A DNA stretch of 64,000 nucleotides from Gloeocapsopsis sp. IPPAS B-1203 (GCF_002749975.1 NZ_PEIG01000006.1:334835-398834), one strand, 5' to 3'; positions 45,934 through 56,286 are shown, counted from the first letter of the stretch. Notes: a model not told the origin generated them from the letters alone. Program-made: numbers and translations.

Positions 45934-46148
45934 TTTCCTGGCAATAAATTTCTGATAATTTGGGGAAGTTCCACAATTTGCTGCCAAAGTTGTTGTGGCT
46001 GAACGCCTAAGCCTATTTGTAAGATTAAAACAATTGCTGCAACTGTAAGAGCTGTACTAAGCGTTGTCTTGACTACTCTAATTAATGCAGTAAAGACTAA
46101 CCAAGCCACAATCAAAGCTGCAATGAAAATAATTAAATCTATAGGCAC
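45930..46148 (-). CDS. Small membrane protein
   Basis: 72 residues: two closely spaced hydrophobic helices (about 4-24 and 32-50), then an amphipathic end (QPQQLWQQIVELPQIIRNLLPG). Unrecognised but of a size and pattern common among conserved cyanobacterial hypotheticals. Its stop overlaps the end of the ABC ATPase gene by 4 bases. Confidence 0.65.
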   Translation of the reverse strand: MPIDLIIFIAALIVAWLVFTALIRVVKTTLSTALTVAAIVLILQIGLGVQPQQLWQQIVELPQIIRNLLPGN

Positions 46149-46289
46149 AATCTTTGCCTCAAAAAGTTTAGACTTTATTTGATTTATTCTATTTTAGTTT
46201 TAGATAATTAAACTACGTAAAACTGGCAACATAGTTAAAGATAATCTCTACAATTCTATTCTCATTACACAATTGCTTGGGTAAATATC

Positions 46290-47639
46290 ATGAACTCATC
46301 CATGCATTGGCAAAAACTATTATCTCGTAGTCGGTTATTGGCGGATTTAAACCTAGGCGATCCTGGACGTACGCCTTTTGAAAAAGACTTTGATAAAATC
46401 ATTTTCTCTTCTTATTTTAGAAGATTGAAAGATAAAACACAAGTTTTTTCTCTTGTAGATAATGACTATATTCGCAGTCGATTAAGTCATAGTTTAGAAG
46501 CTTCATGTGTAGGTAGAACTCTGGGGACACTTGTCGGTCAAGAAATCGTTAAACGACACTCTCGTGAATTACAAGATTATACTGCTAGAGATTTTGGTGA
46601 TATTATCGCTGCAGCTTGTTTAGCTCATGATATTGGCAATCCTCCTTTTGGACATGCAGGGGAAGATGCAATTCAGGAGTGGTTTAAATCTCCTAATGCT
46701 GCGGCAGTTTTATCATTACTAACTCCTGGACAACAAGCAGATTTTAAATATTTTGAAGGCAATGCTCAAGGCTTTAGAATTCTGACAAAATTAGACAAAC
46801 CACAGCACCGCCAAGGCTTACAATTTACTTGTGCAACTTTAGCAACATTTACGAAATATCCGCGAGAAGCTGGAATTAATAGTAACTCTTTTAATAAATA
46901 CAATAGTAATTCTGACAATAAAAGTACTAAAAAACATGGTTTTTTTCAAGAAGAAAAAGACATTTTTACTCAAATTGCTGAAGAAGTAGGTTTAATCCGC
47001 CGTCAAGAGAATTTAGCTTGGTGGTGTAGACATCCATTAGTGTTTCTGGTCGAAGCAGCAGATGATATCTGTTACCATATTGTAGATTTAGAAGATGGCT
47101 TTTCGATGGGTTACATTGACTATACAGAGGCTAAAATGTGGCTCAGTGAAATTTTAATAGGAGAAAAAATAGATCATTTAGACGATAACAAAGAACATAT
47201 TAAGTATTTACGAGCTAAAGCAATTCATAAATTAATTACAGAAGTCAAACAAGTGTTTCTTGATAATGAAGAGCAAATATTATCTGGTGTTTTTGATAGT
47301 CCATTAACTTCACAGATAGATTCAGGTTCCAAATTAAAGGAAATCATAGATCTCACGCGCGAAAATGTGTATGAAGCCTGCGAAGTTGTTGAAGTAAAAG
47401 TTGCAGGATATGAAGTACTTGGTGGTTTATTAGAAGAGTTTGTTAATGCTGTTACTAATAATAGTTTATCGAAAAGCTATTTAACTAAAAAACTCTTACC
47501 TAATTTTAAGGATACTGATGAAGACCTTTATCGAAAGATTTTGCAAGTAACAGATTATATTTCTGGAATGACAGATTCATACGCAGTTTCTCTATTCAAG
47601 AAAATTAAAGGAATTTCTTTACCACGTGGTGGAAGGTAG
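46290..47639 (+). CDS. dgt: Deoxyguanosinetriphosphate triphosphohydrolase
   Basis: HD-domain dNTP triphosphohydrolase that converts dGTP to deoxyguanosine plus triphosphate. 449 residues. The N-terminus has DPGRTPFEKDFDKIIFSSYFRRLKDKTQVF. The HD metal site is RSRLSHSLEAS (His), then AACLAHDIGNPPFGHAGEDAI (His-Asp), and a later VEAADDICYHIVDLEDG (Asp). Length fits the longer Dgt branch. Besides nucleotide pool control, Dgt enzymes can limit phage by draining dNTPs; that role here is only a possibility. Confidence 0.93.
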   Translation: MNSSMHWQKLLSRSRLLADLNLGDPGRTPFEKDFDKIIFSSYFRRLKDKTQVFSLVDNDYIRSRLSHSLEASCVGRTLGTLVGQEIVKRHSRELQDYTARDFGDIIAAACLAHDIGNPPFGHAGEDAIQEWFKSPNAAAVLSLLTPGQQADFKYFEGNAQGFRILTKLDKPQHRQGLQFTCATLATFTKYPREAGINSNSFNKYNSNSDNKSTKKHGFFQEEKDIFTQIAEEVGLIRRQENLAWWCRHPLVFLVEAADDICYHIVDLEDGFSMGYIDYTEAKMWLSEILIGEKIDHLDDNKEHIKYLRAKAIHKLITEVKQVFLDNEEQILSGVFDSPLTSQIDSGSKLKEIIDLTRENVYEACEVVEVKVAGYEVLGGLLEEFVNAVTNNSLSKSYLTKKLLPNFKDTDEDLYRKILQVTDYISGMTDSYAVSLFKKIKGISLPRGGR

Positions 47640-47746
47640 CTATACTAATTCGTAATTTGTAATTGATGAGTTTATGTATAGCCGTAGGTTTGAACTTACT
47701 AGGTAGGTTTTGCGTTACTCAAAACTCCCAGTCTCCTTATCTCTGC

Positions 47747-48634
47747 TTATTCTTGTAGTTCTCTAATCCGTTCTTGAGCATCTTGATAGTATTCTGGCTT
47801 TTTTTGTTCTTGATAGAGGTTAGCGGCTTGCTGAAAATCTTGTAGTGCTTGCTGATTATTGCCTATAGCACTGTAAGAAAGTGCCCGATTGTAGTAGGCT
47901 TCAGCATAGCTAGAGTTAAGTTGTAAAGCTTGATTGAAATCTACGATCGCCATTTGGTGATCTGCCATATTGTAATAGGCAATACCCCGATTGAAATGGG
48001 CATCGGCATCTTGAGGATTCAACTGCAATACTCGATTGTAGTCTGCGATCGCACCTTGATTATCACCACCACGCCGCCGCACATTACCTCGATTGTAGTA
48101 GATTCCAGGTCGCTCAGGCTCAAGCTCAATTGCCTGGTTAAAATCAGTCATAGCACTGAGTTCGTCTCCCATTGCAAAACGCAGAATACCGCGACTGTTG
48201 TAGGCTGAAGCAAACTTGGGATTCAGTTCAATTGCACGATCATAGTCGGCGATCGCGGCTTTGTTGTTTCCTAGTCTGTCGTAAGCAAGACCGCGATTGT
48301 AGTATGTGGTAGCATTGTCTGGAGCAAGTTTGATTGCTTGATTGTAATCGGCGATCGCACCTTGACGATCTCCTAAGTCATCGCGGGCATTACCTCGGTT
48401 TTCATAAGCAGCTGCGTTGTTAGGATCGAGACGAATCACTTCTGTAAAACTGGCGATCGCGCCTTTAAAATCGCCTTGATTGTATCTGTTTACACCTTCA
48501 TCGTATTGTTCTTGAAGGTTACTTGCAGGACTTGCAGGAGTAGCTTGTGGTGTTTGAGCACTGACAATAGCAGGCGTACTACCAAGAACATGAACAATGC
48601 TTAAGATAGTAACAGTAGTTAAAATACGGTTCAT
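47747..48634 (-). CDS. Exported TPR-repeat protein
   Basis: 295 residues: a signal peptide (ILTTVTILSIVHVLGSTPAIVSAQ), then about seven 34-residue tetratricopeptide repeats with the consensus GDxxGAIADYNQAIxLNPxxAxAYYNRGxA, to residue ~280. The repeats are very alike, typical of cyanobacterial TPR scaffolds. Periplasmic protein-protein scaffold; partner unknown. Confidence 0.9.
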   Translation of the reverse strand: MNRILTTVTILSIVHVLGSTPAIVSAQTPQATPASPASNLQEQYDEGVNRYNQGDFKGAIASFTEVIRLDPNNAAAYENRGNARDDLGDRQGAIADYNQAIKLAPDNATTYYNRGLAYDRLGNNKAAIADYDRAIELNPKFASAYNSRGILRFAMGDELSAMTDFNQAIELEPERPGIYYNRGNVRRRGGDNQGAIADYNRVLQLNPQDADAHFNRGIAYYNMADHQMAIVDFNQALQLNSSYAEAYYNRALSYSAIGNNQQALQDFQQAANLYQEQKKPEYYQDAQERIRELQE

Positions 48635-48794
48635 AGCGTTACGTGATTATTGGACTAGACGCTGAGTTTTTGTGTCAACTTACACTTTTAACTTGTTCAA
48701 CTAATCCTAGTGATAACTTACCAATGTGGTAACTTGGTATGTAACTATTACGTAGCTAGATGCCGAATTGTTTCCACAATACTTTAAAACTTAA

Positions 48795-49991
48795 CTATTT
48801 GAGTTGACTATATATCTTACTGTTATCTGACTCCTCACAAGCGTTAATAACTTCTTGCCTTGCCCAGCGATCGGCACTCACAATGTCTTCTAGGGATGGA
48901 TTTATCTGATGATCAGATGCGTGGCGATCGCATACCCGTTCAATACACCGAGGAATATCTAAAAAGCGAATCTTCTCTTCTAAAAACAACGCCACAGCTT
49001 GTTCGTTTGCGGCATTAAGAACCGCAGGCATCGAACCACCTGCTTTACCCGCTGCATAGGCAAGTTGCATACAAGGATACTTTTTGTGATCGGGTGCTCT
49101 AAAAGTTAAATCGCCAGCTTTCACTAGATCCAACTGTTCCCAGTTGGTATAGATACGTTCAGGATACGATAAAGCATACAACAATGGTAAGCGCATATCA
49201 GCCCAACCCAACTGTGCTAACACAGAAGTATCTTGCAGTTCAATGAGTGAGTGAATGATACTTTGAGGATGGATGACAATCTCGATGCGATCGTAGTCAA
49301 GAGCAAAAAGATAATGCGCCTCGATGACTTCTAGTCCTTTATTCATCAACGTAGCTGAATCTATTGTAATTTTTTTACCCATTGACCAATTGGGATGTTT
49401 CAAGGCGTCTGTAACTTGGACGTCTACTAACTTTTCTACAGGTAAATCGCGGAAAGCACCACCAGAAGCTGTGAGTAAAATGCGCCGCAAACCTCCGTTT
49501 GGTACACCTTGGAGGCATTGAAAAATTGCCGAATGCTCTGAATCTGCTGGTAGTAACTTCACATTGTATTTTTCAATCAAAGGAAGCACAACAGGCGCGC
49601 CAGCAATCAACGTTTCTTTATTAGCTAAAGCAATATCTTTACCTGCTTCAATCGCTGCAATTGTTGGTAGTAAACCAGCACAACCAACAATACCCGTAAC
49701 AACCGTTTCGGCATTGCCATAACGCGCAACTTCCACCACTCCAGCTTCACCCGCCAGTAAAATAGGTTGTGGATCGAGATCTGCGATCGCCTCTTTGAGT
49801 TGGGGTAATTTATCTTCAGCGCAAATCGCGGCGATACTTGGTTGAAACTGTCGAATTTGAGCAGCAAGCATTTCTACATTGCGCCCAGCCGCTAAACCCA
49901 CAATCTGAAATTGATCGGGGTACTGAGCCACAATATCGAGGGTTTGCGTACCGATAGAGCCGGTAGAGCCAAGAAGAGTAATCGCTTTCAC
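48795..49991 (-). CDS. dxr: 1-deoxy-D-xylulose 5-phosphate reductoisomerase
   Basis: MEP-pathway enzyme (DXP to MEP with NADPH) supplying isoprenoids for carotenoids, chlorophyll tails and quinones. 398 residues. The NADPH motif is [15 protein letters not shown] (5-19). [17 protein letters not shown] and [16 protein letters not shown] contain the metal and substrate residues, and [13 protein letters not shown] is the flexible loop. [31 protein letters not shown] is the conserved core. Complete and typical. Confidence 0.97.
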   Translation of the reverse strand: MKAITLLGSTGSIGTQTLDIVAQYPDQFQIVGLAAGRNVEMLAAQIRQFQPSIAAICAEDKLPQLKEAIADLDPQPILLAGEAGVVEVARYGNAETVVTGIVGCAGLLPTIAAIEAGKDIALANKETLIAGAPVVLPLIEKYNVKLLPADSEHSAIFQCLQGVPNGGLRRILLTASGGAFRDLPVEKLVDVQVTDALKHPNWSMGKKITIDSATLMNKGLEVIEAHYLFALDYDRIEIVIHPQSIIHSLIELQDTSVLAQLGWADMRLPLLYALSYPERIYTNWEQLDLVKAGDLTFRAPDHKKYPCMQLAYAAGKAGGSMPAVLNAANEQAVALFLEEKIRFLDIPRCIERVCDRHASDHQINPSLEDIVSADRWARQEVINACEESDNSKIYSQLK

Positions 49992-50557
49992 AACAATTTA
50001 AGAATCAGCAGTATCTCCAATATAAGATTCTAAGGGGACAAGATGATGTAGACACAACGCGATGATACCTTGATACCTCAAATCGCAAGCTGTAACAGTG
50101 TTGTAAATAAACAATAAATTGGGTTTGGGTGGCGATTGCCAAATTTTTTCGTTCTGCTTATTTGAGTTAGTTCTGTCGGTATTCAACACATGCATCAAGT
50201 TTGCTGTTGATATTGCATTAAACTTCTTGCAAAGTACTTAAACTGTCATGTTGAGCCAAGCGAAACATCTCGCGAGATTCTGCGCTATATGGCATTCGGC
50301 TGAGAATGACATTCATAATTTTTTGACTTTTGCAATTCTATCATTCAGAAGCAGAAATGTTGCGATCGCGCTTACCATCGATTCTCAATACCATTAAATA
50401 AAATATTTGCAAGTTACCTAGATTACAGTTTATTTAATTTCTGTCAAGAATTCTGTAAATTTGCCTGTAAGAGATCTATACTTAGAAGTAGCTGCAGCAG
50501 CGCCAACATGACATTAGCGTGCGGTTGGACGAAATCACATAAAGGAGATTTATTCTC
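49992..50557. other. Long spacer between dxr and the Nif11 gene
   Basis: 566 bases between the dxr start (transcribed leftward) and a small plus-strand gene. It contains a REP-like palindrome (50244-50311, listed separately) and a TATACT box near 50477 without a convincing -35. AGGAG lies about 10 bases before the ATG at 50558. Otherwise nothing recognised. Confidence 0.45.
50244..50311. repeat. REP-like imperfect palindrome centred on CTCGCGAG
   Basis: TGTCATGTTGAGCCAAGCGA at the left and TCGGCTGAGAATGACA at the right are imperfect inverted copies around ATCTCGCGAGAT. The form TGTCATTCTGAG...CTCAGAATGACA is a dispersed bacterial repeat type I know from several genomes. Potential hairpin or transcription-stop structure. 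Confidence 0.65.
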
Positions 50558-50791
50558 ATGGCACAAGAAACCGCTGCCCGATTTTTTAAAGCTGTACAAC
50601 AAGATCACGCCTTACAAGAGAAACTCAAAGCAACATCAGATCCCGAAGCCTTTATCAAGATTGCAGCACAGCGAGGCTATAATTTCAGTCTGCAAGACTT
50701 AGATCAAGCAATCAGCAAGTTGTCTCCAGAAGAAGTTGCCGCAGTTATTAACCCAGGTGTTTCCCCTCGACGACATATAGTTCCAAGATAA
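50558..50791 (+). CDS. Nif11-domain small protein
   Basis: 77 residues. AQETAARFFKAVQQDHALQEKLKATSDPEAFIKIAAQRGYNFSLQDLDQAI is a full Nif11-like domain (about 2-55), followed by SPEEVAAVINPGVSPRRHIVPR. Some Nif11 proteins are leader-plus-core precursors of modified peptides. This one has no Cys and only a short basic tail, and no modification enzyme is nearby, so a stand-alone Nif11 protein is more likely. A ribosome site AGGAG precedes the ATG, and a terminator follows at 50900. Confidence 0.85.
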   Translation: MAQETAARFFKAVQQDHALQEKLKATSDPEAFIKIAAQRGYNFSLQDLDQAISKLSPEEVAAVINPGVSPRRHIVPR

Positions 50792-50899
50792 GCCTACGTG
50801 AGAAATTGAGCTGTGAGGTTTCGAGTGCGTCGATCCTAAATTGTGCAAGTTTTAAGATTAGAAGCTACATCTGCAAATTACAAATTAAAATGCGTTACT

Positions 50900-50934
50900 A
50901 ATCCCATCCGTGATAGGAGTGGGATTTTATTTTT
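50900..50934 (+). terminator. Rho-independent terminator after the Nif11 gene
   Basis: Stem AATCCCA (50900-50906) with TGGGATT (50920-50926), extended inward by TCC/GGA with a one-base bulge, followed by a T-rich tract (TTTTATTTTT). It lies 109 bases after the Nif11 stop. Confidence 0.75.
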
Positions 50935-51311
50935 GCTCTTTCTATAGTCAGAAGCACTTAAATGATTCTTGAATTTAATAATGCGCTAGCTAATGACAAT
51001 GAACAATGAGCAATCCCAAGGAAATGTTCATAACTCAAATAGAAATAATACGGACCTTCTTGCTTCGCAGATTGGATTAACTTAATGCAATCTACATAAT
51101 TGAATAACTTTGCTTTACTAAATCTTCAAAATAACTGTATTTAATGCAAATTGGATGAGTTTTGTATGAGTTATGTATGGGTTTTATGTAGAAGAGATAT
51201 TTCTCAGTGAAAATGACTAGAATTATTTTTGTGATTTATATTCTTTGAATATAAAGAAAATCAAAAAAATTGTAACAAACAAGGTTTTGTAAATAATTTA
51301 GGGCGGAGAGT
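50935..51311. other. AT-rich spacer upstream of the di-heme peroxidase gene
   Basis: About 375 bases, markedly AT-rich toward the right, with direct repeats of TTATGT/TTTTATG and GTATGAGTTATGTATGGG. It must hold the promoter of the downstream gene; I could not choose a specific one. GGCGGAGAG before the GTG at 51312 may be its ribosome site. Confidence 0.4.
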
Positions 51312-53456
51312 GTGAATCGAAAATTAAGTATTTTTTCTCACAAAGCCAATAGAGAAGGACGCCATAGTTCTCAGTTGCTGATAATAGTATCAGGCTTAAA
51401 AACACTTAAAAATCAGTTCTCAGTAAGAAAAGTATTTAGTTATGTTGCAGTAGCATTAATGGTTGCGATCGCAGTACTCGCAGGACACACAGTATCTGCG
51501 CAATTAGTTCCTGACGGACCTTCGCAGCCGTTAACATCCCTCAAGACTGTACCAATTCCTGAACCAGCAAACTTAGGAGAATTTGTCAGCGATCGCGCCG
51601 CAGCTATCCGCTTAGGCAAAGCATTATTCTGGGATATGCAAATTGGCAGTGATGGTATTCAAGCATGTGCAACTTGCCACTTTCATGCTGGAACTGATAC
51701 CAGAGCCAAAAATCAACTAAGTCCAGGATTACTACGTGTTAATGCTGATGGTAGTCCCAATCCCGATCAAACTTTTAGTGTAGGAAGTGGACCTAACTAT
51801 ACGCTCAAACCTGGAGACTTCCCCTTTCACAAGCTTACCGATCCTAACAATCGTTCTTCAGCAGTGCTAGCAGACAGTAATGATGTTGCAGGTTCGCAAG
51901 GCGTACCGCTAACTAAGTTCAACAATACGACTCCTGGTAATGCAGAGGATGACGTTACGGTACAACCCGACACCGTATTTCATGTCAATGGCACCAACGT
52001 TCGCCAGGTAACAGAGCGCAACACGCCTAGCACAGTTAACGCGGTATTCAACTTCCGTAACTTTTGGGATGGTAGAGCACAAGATGAATTTAATGGTGTT
52101 AATCCATTCGGTTCGCGAGATCCTGATGCGCGAGTTATCAAGGCATCTACACCAGCAGTACTGCCAAAAGAAGTCAAAATCAGTCTAAACAATGCCTCAT
52201 TAGCTTCGCAAGCAGTAGGACCACCGCTAAGTTCGGTTGAAGAATCTGCAACAGGTCGGATCTTCCCTGATATTGGCAACAAACTCGGTCGAGTTAAACG
52301 TCGGTTACTTCCTAGAGAGACAGGTAAGAAATTACGTGCGTTGCGACCACTCGGCAAGCAGCTAGTTGCGGCTGACGATAGCGTACTTGGTGGTTTCAGT
52401 CGAGGAAGATTACCTGGGTTAAAAACAAACTACACGGCAATGATTAAGGCAGCATTTAAGCCTGAATGGTGGAGATCGGCTTATCTGATCAATGTTGATC
52501 CCAACACTGGAAACCGTAGTTTTGTGCGTAGAAAAGCTAACCAAATCGCAGATGCAGATGGAATTGTCGATCCTGATCAATTACCAAATCAGCAATATAC
52601 GCTCTTAGACTACAACTTCTCGCTGTTCATGGGACTGGCAATTCAAATGTACGAGTCTACGCTCGTCTCAAATAATGCACCAATTGACCGATACCTTGAA
52701 GGCAATACAGGTGCTTTAACAACTGCACAAGTACGTGGTAAAGAGCTATTTGAAGGTAGGGCTAAATGCATTAACTGTCATGGTGGTGCAGAATTTACCA
52801 ATGCATCTGTGAGAAATGTACGCAAAGAAAGACTCGAACTCATGGAAATGGGTAGCGGACAACCTGCAGTTTATGACAATGGTTTCTATAACATTGGCGT
52901 ACGACCAACGCAAGAAGACTTAGGAGTAGGAGGAAAAGACCCCTCTGGCAATCCACTGTCTGAAACACGGCTGGCACAGCAAGGGAAATTTAACGCCTTG
53001 TTGGGCGAAAATCCTAATATCACAGTTGATGCAGGCGATCGCGTAGCAGTAGATGGTGCTTTCAAAACTCCAGGACTACGCAATATCGAACTCACCGCGC
53101 CTTACTTCCATAACGGCGGGCAATTAACCCTACGTCAAGTGATCGATTTTTACAATCGCGGTGGAGATTTCCACGAGCAGAATATCAACAACTTAGATCC
53201 AGATATCGAAAATCTGAACTTAAGTGAACAAGATAAAAATGACTTAGTAGAATTTCTCAAAGCCCTAACTGATGAACGCGTGCGTTCTGATAAAGCGCCC
53301 TTCGATCACCCACAACTGCTTATTCCTAACGGACATCCAGGAGATACTACATCTGTTACCAATAATGGTAAAGGTCACGCCACTGATGGCACGCTGTTGG
53401 AACTTCCCGCAGTAGGTCGTAATGGCGGTCGTGTGAGAGCCAATTTCTTGTCTTGA
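51312..53456 (+). CDS. Large di-heme cytochrome c peroxidase-family protein
   Basis: 714 residues, GTG start. A membrane/signal segment (FSYVAVALMVAIAVLAGHTVSA) precedes two c-type haem sites: CATCH at C119-H123 and CINCH at C486-H490. FDGRAQDEFNGVNPFG and APYFHNGGQLTLRQVIDFYNRGG match the CcpA/MauG family. This is nearly twice the length of a standard bacterial di-heme peroxidase (~330-360). The extra sequence (about 290-440, rich in Arg/Lys: GRVKRRLLPRETGKKLRALR) lies between the haem domains. Periplasmic or lumenal location; peroxide reduction or oxidative chemistry is inferred from the family. Confidence 0.88.
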   Translation: MNRKLSIFSHKANREGRHSSQLLIIVSGLKTLKNQFSVRKVFSYVAVALMVAIAVLAGHTVSAQLVPDGPSQPLTSLKTVPIPEPANLGEFVSDRAAAIRLGKALFWDMQIGSDGIQACATCHFHAGTDTRAKNQLSPGLLRVNADGSPNPDQTFSVGSGPNYTLKPGDFPFHKLTDPNNRSSAVLADSNDVAGSQGVPLTKFNNTTPGNAEDDVTVQPDTVFHVNGTNVRQVTERNTPSTVNAVFNFRNFWDGRAQDEFNGVNPFGSRDPDARVIKASTPAVLPKEVKISLNNASLASQAVGPPLSSVEESATGRIFPDIGNKLGRVKRRLLPRETGKKLRALRPLGKQLVAADDSVLGGFSRGRLPGLKTNYTAMIKAAFKPEWWRSAYLINVDPNTGNRSFVRRKANQIADADGIVDPDQLPNQQYTLLDYNFSLFMGLAIQMYESTLVSNNAPIDRYLEGNTGALTTAQVRGKELFEGRAKCINCHGGAEFTNASVRNVRKERLELMEMGSGQPAVYDNGFYNIGVRPTQEDLGVGGKDPSGNPLSETRLAQQGKFNALLGENPNITVDAGDRVAVDGAFKTPGLRNIELTAPYFHNGGQLTLRQVIDFYNRGGDFHEQNINNLDPDIENLNLSEQDKNDLVEFLKALTDERVRSDKAPFDHPQLLIPNGHPGDTTSVTNNGKGHATDGTLLELPAVGRNGGRVRANFLS

Positions 53457-53489
53457 ACTAAAGCTATTAGCTGTTAGCAATGAGCAATT

Positions 53490-53515
53490 AGCAATTAGCG
53501 CTAATTGCTTTTTTA
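53490..53515 (+). terminator. Rho-independent terminator after the peroxidase gene
   Basis: A perfect 20-base palindrome AGCAATTAGCGCTAATTGCT (53490-53509) is followed by a T-run. The same ATTAGCAATTAGC spacer motif appears near 12596, so the hairpin may be built from a dispersed repeat. Confidence 0.7.
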
Positions 53516-53525
53516 TTATGTCTTG

Positions 53526-56204
53526 CTACTCCACAATTTCATTGACAGGAAAGCGATCTAATAGTTGCATTGCCCGATATGCATTGCGCTGTAAAGCTTC
53601 TGATAAATAAGGAATGTGAGGTATTTGCGAAAGTAGATCTAAGGTTCGACGCAACAACCGCACGACATCGCCCTCATCCAAACTTGTATTTGCACAAAGT
53701 TCTAACCACTCTACTCCCAACGCCCACTGTTCAACTAATGCCACCAAATCATATTCCAACCAAATTGGAAATGCTACATTGTAACGGCGTTGCAATTGAA
53801 ACAACTGACGGCGAGTAGAACGCAATCCGGCAAGTGCTTCTTCAACTTCAGAAGATAAAACATAGCGTACCCAACTATCTGGGCGAGTATTTTCGGTGAC
53901 GAGTGCTGCTACGGCTGCTGCAAGGTGGTGTGGATCGAGTTGATCGAATTCACCACTGACTAAAGCAAGTCCTAACCATAATTCATTATCACCGCGAATC
54001 GCTGCTGCGACTTGTCCTAAATGCGTTGGCACTAACTCATTCAAGCAACCAAACCGCTGCAAAATTTCAATCAGATGTAAAAATTCTTCCCAGTGGTGCT
54101 GAGATAATTGACCTAACTCTTCTTGCCGTTCGGCAATTTCTGCTTGCAACTGCAAACTCTTGTTGCGACGCTTGAGAATCGTTGCTGGGGTGTCAGATTT
54201 GTGCAAAGGATGGGCTTGTAGTTGAGCTTCTAAAGCAGCAACTTTTGCTTGCTGTGCCAAAACTTCGGGGGCAATATTGAGTTCTGCTGTCTCAGGAATT
54301 GCGAGTGCGATCGCCGCAGTTTCTTGATTTCCCCGACGCGATTGTCCTGGCTTCAATGGCATTTCGACTGGTGGTAACAGATCGCTCGCAATTTCCAATC
54401 GCGGTAACTCTGCATAGAGATCGACAACATCGCTAGTCATCACCACATACCAGCGATTATCCTGTCCCAAACAAATTAAATACGGTGCTTGACCCGAACC
54501 TGGTGACTTGGCAACTAAAACAGCCGGAATTGGTGTTGCAGTTGGTACGTGTTTTCCGCGAAGACTCAATAATGTTCCTGACACGGCAAAGCTTAATGTT
54601 AAACCCAATTGCTCTACCCGTGCTTCTTGGGCTTGCTCGTGAAGTGTCTTTAAAAGTTGACGTTCTACTTTAATGCGTTGGCGTAATTTCTCATACTTGG
54701 CAAGCTGTTCCATATCTATAGACTGCAACTGTGCCTCAATTTGAGCGACTTGCCCTTGCAGATGTGCCAAAGATTCGTAGTGCGGTTGCAAATATAGCGT
54801 TGCTAAATACTGCCCAAAGCTGCGTTCTACAAGTTCTTTGGCTTCCTCTAAAGTATGAGTTTGCAATAAGTTCAACACCATACCGTAGCTTGGCGTAAAC
54901 TGGCTCACAAGTGGATCTGGTTGCGCTGTAGCAAGATAGGCAGCTTCTTTCGCACCTTCAAACGGTGTTTGTAATGTGACAACATGACCAAGTTTATCCA
55001 TCCCGCGACGTCCAGCACGCCCTGCCATTTGGAGAAATTCAGAAGGATTCAGTAGTCGGTGTCCGCGATCTGTGCGTTTGGAAAGTGTCGAAATAACAGT
55101 TGTTCGTGCAGGCATATTAATTCCTGCTGCTAGCGTTTCGGTTGCAAAAACAACTTTAATAAGTCCCTGTTGAAACAGTTCTTCGACTAGCCCTTTCCAA
55201 GTTGGTAATATCCCAGCATGGTGTGCCGCAATCCCGCGATAAAGAGGTTCAATTTGTCCAGCGCGTCCGGCTTCGGGGTTCCGTGCTAGAAATTCATCAA
55301 TTTGTTGCTGTAGTTGTGCGGCTTCTGCTGAGTTGACAAGCGATAAATTTCCGATATTTGCGACAGCTTGGTCACATCCCCGACGGCTGAAGATAAAATA
55401 AATTGCCGGTAGCATATCCTTTGCTGCTAATCGCGAAATGGTAAATTCTAAACTAGGGGCTTCAAGACGCGCTCCATTGCGGCGTCCACCTTTGGCATAA
55501 GCATTACTACTTCCTGGCTTAGGCTTCAAACGTGGATTGATTTTAGATTTGTTATTGTCAAGCAGTGGAAATAATCCTTTAGGATTGCAAAAGTAAAATT
55601 CTAAAGGAACTGGGCGAAATTCTGAGTAAATAAGTTCAGTAGGACCGTGAACTTGATTGATCCAATCTGTGAGCTGTTGACTATTGGCAATTGTTGCTGA
55701 CAGTGCAACTAATTGGACTTCTGAGGGGCAATAAATAATTGATTCTTCCCAAACAGTACCCCGCTGGCGATCGTTCATGTAATGACATTCATCCAGCACA
55801 ACGGCTTCAACATCAACTAAAGAAGTTCCTACTTCACCTATAGGTGTTCCGTAAAGCATGTTACGGAAGATTTCGGTCGTCATCACCAAAATCGGTGCGT
55901 CGCGGTTAATTGAGGCATCTCCTGTGAGTAGCCCTACCATGTCAGCACCAAAGCGATCGCGAAAGTCACGCAGTTTTTGATTAGAAAGTGCTTTGAGGGG
56001 TGTAGTATAAAAAACTCGTTTGCCTCGGCTTAATGCCCGATAAATCGCGTATTCTCCAATTAATGTTTTTCCTGAACCTGTCGGCGCACACACCACAACC
56101 GAGTGACCAGCATTTAATGCTCGAATTGCCGCCAACTGGAAATCATCGAGTTCAAACGGAAATATCTCTTTTAAATTTAGTTCAGAAAACAGTTGCAAAT
56201 TCAC
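53526..56204 (-). CDS. Ski2/Mtr4-like DEAD/DEAH-box RNA helicase
   Basis: 892-residue superfamily-2 helicase. Motif I is APTGSGKT, motif II DECHYM (DEVH variant), motif III SATIAN, motif VI QMAGRAGRRGMD. The C-terminal part (about 700-885) is the DSHCT domain (LALVSGEFDQLDPHHLAAAVAALVTE). Cyanobacteria and plants carry such Ski2-like proteins for RNA processing or decay. It is convergent with the peroxidase gene. The stretch 220-250 (NPRLKPKPGSSNAYAKGGRRNG) is a basic, probably flexible insert. Confidence 0.93.
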   Translation of the reverse strand: MNLQLFSELNLKEIFPFELDDFQLAAIRALNAGHSVVVCAPTGSGKTLIGEYAIYRALSRGKRVFYTTPLKALSNQKLRDFRDRFGADMVGLLTGDASINRDAPILVMTTEIFRNMLYGTPIGEVGTSLVDVEAVVLDECHYMNDRQRGTVWEESIIYCPSEVQLVALSATIANSQQLTDWINQVHGPTELIYSEFRPVPLEFYFCNPKGLFPLLDNNKSKINPRLKPKPGSSNAYAKGGRRNGARLEAPSLEFTISRLAAKDMLPAIYFIFSRRGCDQAVANIGNLSLVNSAEAAQLQQQIDEFLARNPEAGRAGQIEPLYRGIAAHHAGILPTWKGLVEELFQQGLIKVVFATETLAAGINMPARTTVISTLSKRTDRGHRLLNPSEFLQMAGRAGRRGMDKLGHVVTLQTPFEGAKEAAYLATAQPDPLVSQFTPSYGMVLNLLQTHTLEEAKELVERSFGQYLATLYLQPHYESLAHLQGQVAQIEAQLQSIDMEQLAKYEKLRQRIKVERQLLKTLHEQAQEARVEQLGLTLSFAVSGTLLSLRGKHVPTATPIPAVLVAKSPGSGQAPYLICLGQDNRWYVVMTSDVVDLYAELPRLEIASDLLPPVEMPLKPGQSRRGNQETAAIALAIPETAELNIAPEVLAQQAKVAALEAQLQAHPLHKSDTPATILKRRNKSLQLQAEIAERQEELGQLSQHHWEEFLHLIEILQRFGCLNELVPTHLGQVAAAIRGDNELWLGLALVSGEFDQLDPHHLAAAVAALVTENTRPDSWVRYVLSSEVEEALAGLRSTRRQLFQLQRRYNVAFPIWLEYDLVALVEQWALGVEWLELCANTSLDEGDVVRLLRRTLDLLSQIPHIPYLSEALQRNAYRAMQLLDRFPVNEIVE

Positions 56205-56286
56205 TCAATTGAGGTTAGTTAACTTGAAGACAAGCAGCTTGATTACCTTAAATTATAGACTTTAAAATGATTTCCTAATTTTTTGT

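Noticed and set aside
50508..50702. 64-residue frame overlapping the Nif11 gene
   Set aside because: Different frame from the recognisable Nif11 domain and lacks a ribosome site.
50558..50791. Nif11 protein as precursor of a modified peptide
   Set aside because: No Cys, short basic tail and no modifying enzyme or transporter nearby.
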